Source: Camillea tinctor (lineage: Eukaryota; Ascomycota; Sordariomycetes; Xylariales; Xylariaceae). Taken from it: a stretch of DNA of 64,000 nucleotides. The position numbers and the translations under genes were made by a program. This document shows positions 34,605-48,830 of the stretch, one piece after another (positions within the stretch are counted from its first letter, which is position 1; each line of letters starts with the position of its first letter). Where the stretch lies: NCBI GenBank assembly GCA_022578605.1, contig MU394055.1, positions 128,902 through 192,901 of the forward strand. The letters run 5' to 3'. Under the pieces are notes generated by a model. It saw nothing but the letters and a program-made list of their open reading frames with translations. It was not told the origin of the DNA and searched no databases.

Positions 34605-37600
34605 CGTCGGCAGCCACTGGGTATCGCCTCGTTGAGTTGAGTTGAGTCTATATCAGATTATGAAAACAAACTAACAAGCCTTCTGGAGAAAGAAGAGAAG
34701 AGATTCACAGAAGGTGTATGCCCAGAGAATGAATTCCAAAAACACCCTAGTTCACTTCGAGCACACTAAGGAGAGAGCCAGCCTATATATGCCAGTCGAT
34801 CCGCCGAACACCATTGATAGGTGACGGTCTGAATGCGTCCTGTCTTCGGCTCCGACTTGTCTAAGGGAAGCTTTTTAAAGATCTAACCTGTTACCTATAT
34901 CACATAAGATCATCTTGATGCCATGAGTTGCCAATGCCTATTGCTGCAGCCCCCAGGTTGCATTTCTTCCACCCCAAGGCACTTTTCAAAGGAAGAAGAC
35001 TGCCGAGACCCATGTAGATAAGGTTGGACCGTACTGACGGATTCATGGTTTGGTAATATACCCTACAATAAGGTATCTGGGATCATTAAGTAAAATTCGG
35101 CTCCTTGACGTTGGCTCGCCTACGAAGAACATCACTTCAGCCTCCTCCATCTTCCATTTATAGGGTCTTATTTGAAACTTCGGGACCGATTAACGGAAGA
35201 TATGACAGGGTACCGAAGCTCGGGGTTGCAGCAATTCCTTGCCAGCGGACCAAATTCGAAACCTTCCCCCGGGCGCGGGACACTCCCAATCATTACTATT
35301 ATGTATTCCGCATATATACCCCTTCCTCGCGGCCCTACCCGTGTCAACCCCACCAACTTCAGTTGATGCAGTTCATCGCATGCAGATCAGCGCTCACTAT
35401 GCGAGGGACTAATCCTTCGACCAGGGTGAGGCGAACCACATCGAGAGATTGTACAAGGCGCAGGTTTTTTTGCTCTCCGAATAGGTTCCAGACAAGCAGC
35501 ATTGTGATGTTTCTCGAAAAAGGACTCCAAACGACTATCTAACATAAGTAACCCTAGCCAGACCACACGTAGATGAAGGAATATTCCTTGGCAATCCCAC
35601 CGTCTTGGAGCGCTTCTGTCATAACCTAGAGCATTGGGATTGCGGGGAGACCATCGGATTCAAATCTTTATTGGTTGACTCCTTCTCCCAACCTGGACAA
35701 TCTAACCTAACCTAGGGAATTATGATGCTTATACCATAGAGGTATCACGAACCAAGCGCCACACCCGACTACTACGCCGAAGTTCAGCTCTTACCGGCGG
35801 TCCTTTTGGCTCCATGAAAAGGATCACAGGAATCATGCAACTAAAAAAAAAAAAAACCGTGTTGGTAACCTATTCTAGTACCCTCGGGATTTTAGACCGG
35901 GATGATCTACCTTAAAAGACCGGCAACGGGTACCGAAGGAGGAAATAGTGGCCCAGGACGAGCAGACGAGCAAAGCAGGGTGCAAATGAAGAAGCAAATA
36001 AACAAGAATGGGAAGACTATCAGTGCGGCTGCGAGAAATAGGGGCGCCGTGGCAAGCCTAAAACTTAGGTCAGATCAAATTCCTTTATTCTTAGCAGGTA
36101 AACGTACTCCCGATATGGCAGAGAATTATAGTCCCGACCAAAAAAGGAACGTCCACCTCCCTGTCTACCTGCCTATTACTACTACGTCAGCCCCTCAAGT
36201 GAGGTCAGCCTCCGCTCGTAGCACGCTTCTCTGACGTAGGCAACTCATCCGCGAGACAGATTTCACCACGTTTCATAGCTGGATGGACGTAATAACTAGC
36301 TCTGACTACCTCACGAGGAAAAACCCAAGGTAGCCACTCCCCCACCACTCGAAACAAGACCATTTTGTTTCTTTTTCCTCAGTCCGTCGAATAGGAAATG
36401 TTCCAGAGCGAAGACATGTTGCACGAGAATACCCAAAGTAGAGAGAGTGTATATCTCGATGTTTTCCTCTATTTGTACCCCCTACTTATATCGTAGCGTT
36501 ATGGTACATTGCTGAAGCACAAGCCCGCACACACATACACGCTCGTTTCATACCCCCCACGCCTTCTCTTCCCCCCTTTCAACCGAAGAAAAATTATCAT
36601 GTTCTGACCGTTCCAAGATAAGAGAGTCTAGGGATAAATATATACATCGGAAGAAGAAAGTAGTCGATACGCCATAAGTTCTAGTCGTCTTTTCAACCAC
36701 ATACCTTGATTTTCATGTTGTCCAGGTTTTCTTCTCTTCTTCTATTTCACTTTGGATAAGTCACCGAGAAACAAAGAGAAGTAGCACCGCTATGCCACAC
36801 TTTCACTTTGCTTAATATATGAATACTGAGTATTGTCTTCTAATGCTGGTCACTCAAGCATACGCACGCACGTATATGAGTTGATAATAATGTTTAACTA
36901 TGTAATTTGCTATTTCAAGATACCTGATGGGTTAATTTAGATATGAATGTACTACCCCTAGATTCCAGAGCGCATTTTAACTTGCATACTTACCTACCTA
37001 CCTAATGGGTAAGGATATAATTCTACAATGTAGCACGGAGATATTCAGGTACGAATCTACTAGCAACAAGGAACCTCGGTAGGTAGACGGGTATGTAAAT
37101 AGATACACATAAACTTAACAAGGATCGAGGATTTACATCAATTCGTGGTTTTCTTGTTTTTTCTCCTTATTTTTCTTTTCTCATCCGTCTCGTATGTGAT
37201 GAAGCATAATCAGTCAGGTTTTTGTTTTGTAAAATTAGCAACCGAGACAGGAGAAGGCTTTGTTGATATTGTTAGCGATCATCTACGTTGTATTTTGTCC
37301 CCTTCCTTTCCCTCCTAGAACTATTTCCCCCTTTACCCCCCTCTATCGCTCTATATGCGCTCACTAAGGTCAGTTTCTCTATTATATCTACCTAGGTAGG
37401 CTATCTAATTAGATAGTTCAAGGAAAGGAAAGATCATCCATATATTGTAACAGTAATTAACTATACCAGGTTGAAAAAAAAAATATGACCGAGGTCTTTG
37501 AAGCCAATGTTTCTCACACCTGATCAATCTCTCATGCAGGCAATTTGTGTAACCATTACTAGGTATGTGTCTCACCCTGGTGGTTTAGATTAAACCAATA

Positions 37601-40077
37601 TGATCAGTCGAAGAAGACTGGCACGGTAGAGCGAGGCTGGGATATTTTCTTTACTCCCCTTTTTTCCTTTCCTTTTGTTCCCTCATTATCACATTTACGT
37701 CTAGGGAAAGGTAGCCATTTTGTATACGGCCGTGAAACCTAAAGCATCAAAAATTATCTACAGATCCTAGCCAGCCGGCAAATTTCTCAATAATCATGTC
37801 CCTCTTACACCTGCTAATTCAGATGCACAGTCACAGGTTATATATATAGACATGATCATGTTAAATAAGCTTTTACTAATTATCCACCACCTAGCACTGG
37901 CTGAAAGAAAAAAGCCAAATACAAAATACAAAATCGGCCAAAAGGGGGCCAGAGGGTAAATCCCCAATTAGGATCTATATACTATTATAGGTATTTACCA
38001 CCCCCATGGACTGTGCCAGATGGCGGATTATGTAATAAATTAGCGTGCATTTATTTTATTTTATTATACCAGGTACACACAGATATAGGGAACCTATTAG
38101 GAGCTGGCGAAGTGACATCGACGTAAACGAAGAGACGCAGAAGCGGTGAAGAATCACATGTGCATCGCCGCTTATATATAGGATAAAAAGAAAAGAAAAA
38201 AAGAAGAAAAAAACAGGGAGAAAGAGAAAGCGAAAGAGAGAAGAGGCTGTATTTACGAGCATCGATCATATCAGAGATCCATATCATGCATAGCCCGTTG
38301 CCTTCCTACCTACCTAGGTAGCAGGCAGTATAGCAAGAACTTTGGAGTAACACAAGTAGCATAACCGGCCAGATTATCTCATCCCTGAAATTTATGACCG
38401 GAAATCCCTTCTCAGGCCGGGACCGAGTTCAACAACAAGCCCCCGTATAGCATCTATATAGTAAGACAAAGGGTGACTACAGTATGACGGTAGAGAAAAG
38501 CCTTAATTATGAATAAACTAAAAATGGAATGTATATAAGTTATAGAATAGATAGAGAAAGAAAGAGGGAGCAGTGCTTACTTACTTACTTACTTACTTAC
38601 CAATAGGGTGTTAAATATAAACTAAGATAGACAAAGTATAATGCAAGCTATTATAACAATGCCTCACTCTTAGTATATTATAATAAACCAAATTCAAGAT
38701 GTCTTCCCCTTCTAGTAGTAACAAACTCCTACTGCATAGACACCCACGAAGAAAGAAATAGAATGTTTTAGACTGCACTAACACCTCATATTCGATAGGA
38801 TGAAGAAAGGGGAGGGAGGATGACTATAATGAAGAATTAAAAAATTCAGCCTATATAAAGCGAGGACGTGCTTGAGCTTAAACCCAGATTTACCTACTAT
38901 CTCCTTGATATAAGATATCACCTTCTATACCAAGTCCTACAAATCTTGCCCAAGGTACCAGGATATATATTCTCGCTCCAGGGCTCGTGCGTACAACACA
39001 CTCATACCTAAGAGAACAGGAGAAACCGTTAAAAGCAGAAAATCTGTACGTAAACAAGGGCCACCATATCAAACCAAGCCTTAGAAAAAAACCCTCTAAC
39101 CAGGAACCTCTCTCTCTTTCTTTCCCCATATATTCAACAAAAGACCCTTCATTGTAGTCTAACTATCTCTCCTCTAACAACAAAAACCCCCCTCCTACCT
39201 CACACCGTCACAATTAGACTAGGTTAGATTATTTAACCTACTCGAATACTGTAAAGATAGATACATGCCTAGGTACATACCTGGGAAAAACAAAGAGAGA
39301 AACGAGGGGGCCTATTTCTTGATATATTCTCATAGAATGCAACCGAATTCTTGCACTGTAGTCCCAAAGCTTTGTATGACTATCTATATCATATAGGTTA
39401 CGGGGTCTTTTCTTTATAGATGGAGGAGCCGTCGTGGTATTGTCAGTAACCAACTTGATCTACCGCTTTTGTCTCTACTTACACTTGTCTGGGTTGCTCT
39501 CTTTTCTTATATGTTCTTATATTCCTGCTAAGTAAAAGCGTGTTTAACTCATATGTATTTCTATTTTTTTTGATAGAATGGTAGGTTACGTAAACATAGA
39601 AGGATTAAGCTATTATGCTCGTCTACGCCTCAATACCCCTATAGTTCATTTTTAAGATTTACACTTTCATAGATAAGATTCTCCGTATTTGCAAACTGAA
39701 GCCCGGATATTATACAGCACGGTGGCTGGAACATAATCGATTGAGCTACCTAGAACTAACCCCAGGCTCCCTTCCTTAATAGCCTGATCCGTCCCAACAG
39801 TAAAGCAGTCTGGCTAACGAGTGGATCCTGATAGGAAGATCATCAACTAACTTGAGAGTCTGGCCGTCTGGCCGTACGGCCATAGAGGGGAACGACATCA
39901 ATGAAAGATCCCGAAACCCAAACGCGACGAAGGAAAAAAAAACAAAACGAAAAAAAAAATCCTACATGACACACAGAATAACTTCCTACTTCATTGCCTG
40001 ATTTCTCTAATTGCACACGCCACACAAACGTTTAAGAGTGTGGAAACCTGTCTCTTTTAATACCACTACAATGGCGC
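34605..40077. other. Long intergenic spacer
   Basis: About 5.5 kb with no supportable gene. Open frames at 35105-35542 and 35902-36234 lack any recognisable domain. The stretch is AT-rich from about 36500 on, has a (TTAC)6 microsatellite at 38577-38600 and several CCTAGGT-centred palindromic words (for example 37390-37400 and 38311-38321). Confidence 0.55.
38577..38600 (+). repeat. (TTAC)6 microsatellite
   Basis: Six perfect TTAC units. The same unit, as TAGGTAAG/CTTACCTA words, is widespread in the spacers of this window. Confidence 0.9.
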
Positions 40078-43000
40078 CTATTTTTTGTGCAACAGCTTTT
40101 GCTGCTCAAACAGGTACTCCTCATCCGAAGCGTCGAGAATATCGTATTCTTCGTCGGTCATAAAACCCTCGTCGGACTCCGCAGCCCAGTCCTCTTCACC
40201 ACAATCCTCGAAATCATCATCCTCATGTACATCACTACGGGGGGCGAGCGAGTTGGTTTCAGTTTGGGACTCGACTTCAGGACGGGTCTCATGCACACTA
40301 GCTGCTGGTGATTCATGTTCCAGTTTAGGGATTATCATCTGGCTCTTGGTCATCTCGGGAACTTCAGCAGAAGCCTCTGTCTCAACAGGCACGGCTACTG
40401 GAGGGGACATAACCATCTTGGGAAGGGGCTCCTTCACTGTGACATCGCACCACAACTTGTGGCCAAACTTGACGCCGTCGCGAGTAGTCAAGCGCCAGTA
40501 CGAAATCACCTTACCGCTGCGGTCCGGAGTTCGCATTAAGACGGTGAAGGGAAATTCCTGGCCAGGGTTAAGAGCATTGTAGCAGATAGTGGACTCGGAA
40601 GCTGAAACAAGCTCATGAATGCCTGCCGGGTGAGTTGGGTCAACTGCACCCATGTAATCGCCCCCAACAAACTTCACTGAACATCCAGCGGGCCAAGGGA
40701 TAGTACCCTCATTACGAAGAACCCACGTTTGCTCAAAAGTATGGTTGGGAGGTAGAATAGTTCCATCTGCCACCGTGTCATGCTTGAAAATGGCAACGAG
40801 ATCCGCTGGCACAGGTGCCTGAGGCTGCTGGGGTTCAACCAAGGTGGCCACCTCGGGGTCAATTGTTTCCTTCTTAACTTCAACCTCTTCTTTCTTCTCT
40901 TCAACCAGCTGCTGCTCAGTGGGCTGAACATCAACTACAGTCTGTACAGGTGTGGCCGCGATACTCTCACGTGGAGAGGACGCTGGCTCTGGAGCTCGCG
41001 GGGTAGGGCGCTGACGGAGAACACGGTCACCCATAGCTGGTAGTCGCTGCCCATCTTCATGTTCACCAGTAGTCGTAACACTCACATGGCGCACAGGTGT
41101 CTTGAATTTAATGAGTGGGTGAGTCTTATTGTGGTTGTTAGCAGGGCTAGCTTCGCAGTTGGCACAGAAGTCAGTATCGTGGCAGACAGCACATTTGTAC
41201 CGCACGCCAACAATATAGTGATTGCCACCAGACGGGCAAAGGGGGCCATCGCAGCAGATACCGTGATGTACAGCGCGAGAAGCAGGTCCAATTACACGGT
41301 CAGCCAAAGGCTCGTAGATAGCGACAAAACGATGGTCGGGGTGGACAAAGTGTGCATTTTGGACACACTCCGAGCAGTAATCCCAGTCAGGGCAGTCAAG
41401 GCACTTGTGACGAACGCCTCGCACATACTTATCACAGCCATCACAGATGGCATTGTGAGAAGTGTTGCGCCCGGGGGACAAACGTGACATGATGGATGGC
41501 TCAAAAACAGTGCCTTTTACAGCAGTAGTAAACCCGTGCTTGGGGTGATGGCCATGCTTCTCATTGGCAAAGCAGCCTTTGCAAAGGTCGTAGTCATCGC
41601 AAGCTGTGCAGTGCACGAATTCCTTTTCAGGAAATTCCTGCACACAGCAATTGCAAGTTCGTGCGTTATAGGCAGTGGTCCAGGTTGGTGCTTGGTTTAC
41701 CCTGTCCATTGCTGGTCGAGTGGGGAGGCTGATTTCAGGGAAAAAAGATGGAGTTGGATTTATCTTGTTAGAAGAAACTGGTCGCTTTGACTTGGGGATG
41801 ATGTGTGTCGTGCTACACATCATCTGGCCATGTGACATGACTCGCTTAATGAGCCAGTGGTCTTCGCCATAGCAGGTAATGCCTCTCTTCACGCAGTCCT
41901 CACATAGGTCAAAGTCGCCATCGTCACAGATGGAGCAATGGAAATGGGCGTTGGGAACAGCGCGATCGCAACTGTTGCAGCAGACAGTGAACGGTCGCTT
42001 GATGGTAGCTATCTTGTCCTCTCCCATCTCATCATTCTCTGCTTCTCGAGTAGCTGGGGGACTGACAGGCTCGGACGCCTTGTCCTCCTCAGCCTTCACA
42101 GTGGCATCGACAGCGGCAGGAACGAGAGCACTGTCACTAGTACTCGAGGTCCCTCTCTCGAAGGTGTCGCGGATTAGCGAACTGAAAGATAGCTTCGCGG
42201 CAGCCCGAGAGAAGTGATATTGCTCAGTAGACGGCAGGCTGCCATCCAAGGATGATGAACCTCCCAAGGGGTCCATAGTTACCACGGGGTCAGACGTGGA
42301 GGTTTGATTGACAAAATCGATGACCTCTACATTATCGGCATCTCGTCTAAGATGGAAGCGAGGCATACCTCTAGCTCGCCATTGCTTGATGAACTCAGGG
42401 AACTCTTCGGGGACTTGAGGGGCTGCAATTGTATCCACGGTGCCAGAAGTAGGTTCGGAACGGACGGAAGGCTCAGGAGCTGGGGACGATACTCTGGGAG
42501 CGGGCTCAACAACTTTCTTGGACTCAACCTCAGGCTCATCCTCAATAGTGACAGGTCTGGGACCACTGCTCTCTTGAGGTGGTGGGCGAGTCGTGACGCG
42601 AAGCTTCAGCTTCAGCTTGGCCTTGGCAGCTCTGTAAAGCTGTTTATAGACAGCAATATTGGCTGCATCTAGGACAACATATGAACCTGCAGAATCCGAG
42701 TATCTCTCAATAGTTGCGGCAGTTGTGATGGGAATGTGTAGGAATGATCGAAGCTATAGGAGGATTATTGTTAGTATAGTAGACTACCTGATAAGAGGCA
42801 AAAGGTGAGGCACGGAGGGCGAAAGCCGACAGTGAAACAGCGAATAGTAGTGAGAAGGAGATAAGGAGGTAAGACCCATCATTTGCAAGCTCGAGCTCAG
42901 CGATGCGCAGTTATCCGGATTGATGAGGAAATGAGGTTGGAGATGCAGATAGATGAACGGCGATGCTTACCTTGTACTCAAGAGAATTAACACCGAGTTC

Positions 43001-43093
43001 ACGCAGAGGCAGCTTAAAACGACGAGTGACTCCATCCAAGGAGACCTTGAGAGTGATCAGGGTGTCGGGGGTGGTAGCCGATGACGATGCCAT
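40078..43093 (-). CDS. NBR1: Nbr1-type selective autophagy receptor (PB1, four ZZ fingers, FW domain)
   Basis: Exons in transcript order: 43093-42971 and 42753-40078, giving 932 aa. The long open frame alone would start at 42438, but the upstream exons supply a PB1-like domain (residues 1-90; TLITLKVSLDGVTRRFKLP). Four ZZ zinc fingers follow: about 297-347 (CCNSCDRAVPNAHFHC), 405-450 (CNCCVQEF), 474-520 (CDGCDKYVRGVRHKC) and 537-590 (CVCHDTDFCANC-like). A charged linker leads to the NBR1-specific FW domain at about 690-815 (FEQTWVLRNEGTIPWPAGC). The acidic C terminus carries a LIR for Atg8, EEYDIL, at about 909-914. Nbr1 links cargo to the autophagosome; in filamentous fungi it is known to carry vacuolar hydrolases and peroxisomes. 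No UBA domain is seen, as expected for fungal members. Confidence 0.92.
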
Positions 43094-46007
43094 CTTTGCT
43101 ACGAACGCTCGGCTACTGCTAACTAGGAAAAAAAAAGGGAATCGTGAGCTGATGCTGATGATTTGGATGATGATGTATTGTTGATGAATACTAAATTAGA
43201 TGGATAGGAAAACGGATTGATGAAAGAGACAGGAGAGACGTTTCATCACCTTGGGTGATGAAGAGAGGTAGGTAAGGTGTAAGTAAGTAAAGTTGGTAGT
43301 AGTGAAAGTACAGGGTGGGTTAGGCCTCCGGGTGGGAAGAAAAAAATAACAACCCCCAAAGTTAGGCAGGCAAGTACACACTAGGTAGGTACGTAGTACG
43401 CAACGAGTGGTTGAGCGGGTAGCCGAAGGGAGCCAGGTCCCCACTTACTTTACGCCTTCTAGGCAATCGAATTATTGATCAGGTGCTGCTTATCGGTCTT
43501 TTTGGTTCCGTTTTGGTTTAAGGCGGTCAGTGTTTGCCAAAGCCTTAATTATCTTGGCCGGGCGAAAAAGGATAAGAAGGGTGGACCTGTTTTTTTATAA
43601 ATTTAGGTAGTTCCAATTGATTCGAGTTGCTCGGGGATGATAAAGATTTGTGATTTCTTATTTATTTTATTATTATTATTTCAACTTTGACTCGACGAGG
43701 TGGAAGGAAAAGAGCGGAAGAGGGGAGAGGGGGGATGCAATAAAAGCGGCGATGAGGAAGAAAAAGTGGTAAGATTTATGATGATGACGATGCAGTGATG
43801 AAGAGAAACAAGAGTGAGTGAGTGAGAGGGAGGGAAGAGGCAAAGAGATGGAGAGAGGAGGGAAGCCGGAACAAAAAAAAAAAAAAGCACAGACACAGAT
43901 AGCTTTGCTAATCCAGGGCTGTTGTTGTATGGATTGCTACTGCTAGATTAGGTTATGTAGATGCCTCTCTCTTTCCAGGTGATCCCGGGAGAGAAACTGC
44001 GGGGGCCACAGGTGTTACACTTACAAGCAGTTGATGGCAATCGTGCGTAGTGACTGCAGGTGATGTATGTAGTAGTAATAGTAACTTTATGCTAGGACTT
44101 GGAGAACCTTCATTAACCTGGCCTGTATTCACTACTAATACGCAAGCACGTACGTTCCGAACGTACGCAAGTACTACGTAGTTATGAACTTGACCCGAAT
44201 ACGTGAATAAGTAATATCAAAAGGTTTAGATGCACAAGTGGAAGAGAAAGACGCACTCTCGTAGAAGTCGTTTAGGTGATGAGAAGAAGTAGGTAAGTAG
44301 GTGTCTTAACATACATTAGATGTACGTACGTTACCTACCTAGGTACCTAAGCATGTATCTGATGTGGCCGCCTGCGCAATCGGAGGTGTTGAGGATGGCG
44401 TGGATTGGCTGCAACAGTGTAGGTAGTCAGGTGCGGGTGTTGACGGCCAAAAAAGTCTACTCGTAACACAGGATTGGTAGGTAAGTCGGAGGTGACAAAT
44501 ACCGAGTACGTCGTAGGTAGGTAGAAGCCCAGTGTCGTAAGGTCATTTAATTCATCGGTCTCGGCCTGTTAGGTGAGAAAGTACCTAAGTATTCAAGTAT
44601 AATTCTATATTTATACCTTCTTATAGGTAGTATCTATATTCTAGAGAAGGCGGGGAAATGCATACCTTAATGTTACACACCTCCATGTACGTATGTACAT
44701 ACATTTAAAAGAGAGTTATCGCCCAAGGTTAGACTCTACATAGTACCTTATAGCGTACATTCACCTAATGCATCGACGTACCTAAACCACAAGAACATTG
44801 AAGTTCCAGCTCTTTACGTGTCCGTTTGTTTTATGTTTATGTCGTTGATTCTTTTTCTATGTCCTCCTTCTCATTTGCCAATATCTATGTTGTAGGTAGA
44901 TAGGTAACTAGGTTAGATGGTATGAATGTAAGTACTATCAATTTATAATGACGACGAGAAGCGCGTTAAGTTCTTGCATGGAAAACTGCCTATTTCGGTT
45001 AACTGAGTCTGCTGAATACCCTGCCTGATTGGTCGTTAGATCGACGTAATGCCGGCGGGTCTGCCTGAAAGTCTCCCCGTGCGTCTTGGCCTGTTTTACA
45101 CTAGCTAGCAGGTGGTTAGCTGGCGCCACTACCATGGTGTCTTTTTGCCGTCCGTCATCCGCCATCCGCTATCTATCTAGCCAGCAATGCTTCGTAATTC
45201 ATTCACCGTAAGAACAGAACGCAACGCAACGCAATACTAGGCAAGAGAGTTAGCCCGAGGGTTTGGGGGCAAAAAAAAATCACTTGTGTTAAATGACTTG
45301 AATGTTTCTATTAGTTATAGATTTTTGTCAAGTGGTTAACTGGATCTTCAGTAGTGAGCTTTTTATCGAATATGAGTGGTGATAAGAACTTGTAGGTTGT
45401 TTACCATTAGTATCTGCCTAACTTGTTGCTTGCGTCAAGGACCTCCACGAGGAAACCCCGAGTATGCAACAAAAAGGCAGGAGATGGTGTAAAGAGATAT
45501 AAAAAAAAAGCAAGGAAAGAAAAGAGATGCGAGAATAAAATGGAAATTCGACTAGCAACTCAACTAAACAACTATACATTACCTCCTTCGCCGTTATGGT
45601 TAAGCAGTTTCATTGAAGACTACCTCTTACAAATTTTCTTAGTCTTGTCCTTTATTCTAATAACTTATATTTCTCACATGTCTCTTTTCTTTGGTTTTGG
45701 TTTTTGGTTACCAATATAAGCAAGACCTCGTCGCCATTTGTTAGTTTGGGACAGCTGTATGTACACATCAGAGCATAGGCTACTCACAATCTGACGTTAT
45801 GGACAATACGTTGGATGGATAACTTGGAACTCGTTCTGAATACAATAAGTAGGTAGGTAAGTACGCTACCTTTGAAGGCAAATCGTCATTCTATGTAGGA
45901 CAAGAGACAGAGAGAGGTATGTCGAGACGGTGACGGTGCTACAGTCGTGTGTTTCTAGTGGTCATGATTCACTCATTGGATCAGGTGCTTCAAGTTTGTC
46001 GAGGAGC

Positions 46008-46023
46008 ATATATATATATATAT
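46008..46023. repeat. (AT)8 microsatellite
   Basis: Eight uninterrupted AT dinucleotides. Confidence 0.9.
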
Positions 46024-48689
46024 GTACGCTGGTGGTTTACCCGATTAGTTCCCAGCCGAGGTCATGTGTGATGGGATATTCCGACAGCAACCAATGCTGT
46101 GGCTGCCTGGGTGTGATGACAGGATGGTTCTTGAGATGCTTAGGTTAGACGCTGAGGGGAGGGGGGATTCGGAAATCGCTGTTCCAATGCGTGAGAAAAC
46201 CGCGGCCGGTCGAACGAGCGAACTACCATCCATCACGTCATCTTATATGAACCCCCGTCTGGTGTATGTTACCACCCCGCTGTATTAGTGCAGCTCCAAG
46301 GTTTAGGTAGGGGTAAACATGCTCTGGAAAACAATACAATTCAAAGTCAATTCAAATGATGGCTCTAAGTTCATAAGTGCCTATGTGAGAAGTTTTATCT
46401 CATAGTCTGTATTGAGTGGAACTAAGGCCGAATACTACCTTATGTAGGAGGTTAGTTGATTTAGTTGATTTGATGATGATGCCTCTTACTAGTACCTAGG
46501 TAGCTCTCTATAAGGCTGAACTTGAGTAGCTCATACTAACCTAGCAGGATCCGCACTTGGCAAACGTGATAGCCTTGCTTGCAAGGTTACATTGATTGAC
46601 AATGTCTAATTATGGTCAGCTACCTAATTTTCACCTCGGAAGATCTATAAGTTGTTGAAAATATACGGGTGAAGATACAGCATAGACATTTTGTTATACT
46701 TACTTACTATCAATATGTCGGAGATATTATGAAGACCCCCCCAAGCCTGGAGATACGGTTACCTAAATCCGCCTTTGTAGGTGCCTAGGTAGGTAGCTAC
46801 GCAGCGTACATAAGTTATGTATAAGACCAGGAAGGTAGGTACTTACTGGGGCTACATACGTATGCTACGTGCATATGCGTATATTTATGTACCTACAGGC
46901 ATCTTTGACTTATTAAAATGTGCGATACCGGAGCTCCAACTGACAACGAAGATCTAGTAGGAAGTAATCCCGGTTGTTATCATTTGCTAGTAGACTCTCT
47001 CTTAATCTTCGGAAGATCTGGCCGAGCCACGTACAATGTTAGTTGGATAGATAACCTTATTGGTAGTATAATATTAAACGGAGTTGGGAATTAGGAAAAA
47101 AAAAATAAAAAACCCTCTTCTGCGAGAAGAGCTTAAAGGGCCCTTGCTGTAGCTACCTAACCTAGATATGTAAGTGGTAGGTAAATGAGTAAAAGGAGAG
47201 CGAACTTGCGCGTACCTACCTTAAGGCTAGGCATATGTAGGTAGTGACTGGCATATCGGGAGCTAAATAAGTGCAAGGAGAAAAAGGTAGATAGTTGATG
47301 GAAGAGGACAAATGCGCTGTCTTGGATAGCGGTGCTAAGAATAACGGTGTGGCATGTATAAGAGGGCATGTCTTGGCGATGACACGAGTTGAGTTGACGA
47401 TTTACTTTAGTGTACGTGTTGAGCACCGATCATCAGGAGCGCTTTGTGCGGATTTTTATAGTGTTATGAAATGGTCCCGCCAATAAGAGAACCTTTAACT
47501 GGGAGCTTACCTACCTACAAGTATATAGGTTACCAAATACTAGTATGCGAGCGATGTGCACATGCACCTAAGGTTTAGGTTAGGGACGAAGGTATGTACT
47601 ACATACACTACCACTTATAGTGCAGTCAAGGCACATGCATAGACGAATGGATACTTGTACATATGTTAATACGATATTGATACTTCTTGAACAAGATGAA
47701 TACGTGTAATCAACGCAATTTACGAGCCTTTTTTTTTTTTTCGCACGTCTTTTGTTTTGTAACTTTGGAGTGTTGAATATGCGTATATTTACCTACTTCG
47801 TATGTTGTTCTCTGATTGATTATATTAGCTTGATACATAGCTGGATTGAATAACCCATATAGGCATGAAAGCATGCTTCCATACCTATTTTTTTTTGGTT
47901 ATGAAAAGGAAAGAAAGAGAGAAGAAAGAAGTTGTTGCAGTTATTGTGAGATAAAACCATCTAACCTTGTTAGACCTGTCAGACCTGTTCAGAATTACCT
48001 TTTTTTCCCCAGTGGGGTAAAAATACTGGAGAGAGGGGGGGGGGAAGGGGTAGTGTGGTAGTGTAGAGAGAGAAAGAAGAAGTTTAGTTAGATACAGTAC
48101 TACACTACACACTTATTAGTGTAGCTTAGGCAACTAACTCGCTAGCATGGTACATTACAAACTGTACAGTACATACCTTATATCCCAGGCGGCTTCGAGA
48201 ACATGCCATGGTGCGGTGGTGTAACACATTGAGATATTACCCAGAGAGGTTAAACATGTACAGGTACGTAGGGTTGCTGATCTGGCCCCGACGGTTGTTG
48301 CCAAGTGGACCTCAACTTCCATGTCCTAAATGCGGGTCCATTGGTGGGAGCGATCCGGATCAATCCCAACCTTGCACGTCTGCCAATTGTCTCCGCTCTG
48401 CCCATCCATACGATTCGGCCTGACTTTTTTTTTTTCTTAATTCGATATTGTGACTGTGACGGTCTGGCTGTCGACCTACCTAACCTACCACTTTACTTAC
48501 TATTCTTTCCCGTCGACAAATCTCAACCTTTTGGATTCTACCAATCCAACAACCTTTTTCTTCTTCTCTATCTCTTCTCCTCTTCTGCATCACCTAGAGA
48601 TAAAAAAAAGAATCATAAGCTTTCTTTTTGAAGGCTTAGTGATTTCCTCAACTCATCAGCCCCAAAAGCTTTGAGTTTTTACCCCCCCA

Positions 48690-48830
48690 GAAAAAGTTGT
48701 TCTTGTTTTTATTTTTTATTTTTATTTTATCTTCTATTTTCTATTTCTCCCTCTCTCTTTTTTTTATTCCAACTCTTCCTTTCTCTTCTTATCTTCTCTC
48801 TCTCTCTCTATATTATTCCCTCGACCGACT
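48690..48830 (+). promoter_or_regulatory. Pyrimidine-rich promoter/leader of the Barentsz-like gene
   Basis: A T/C-rich stretch of about 140 bp with TTTTATTTT, TCTTCTATTTTC and CTCTCTCTCTCT runs, some 460 bp before the ATG. Polypyrimidine tracts before the start site are common in filamentous fungal promoters. The transcription start cannot be fixed from sequence. Confidence 0.4.
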
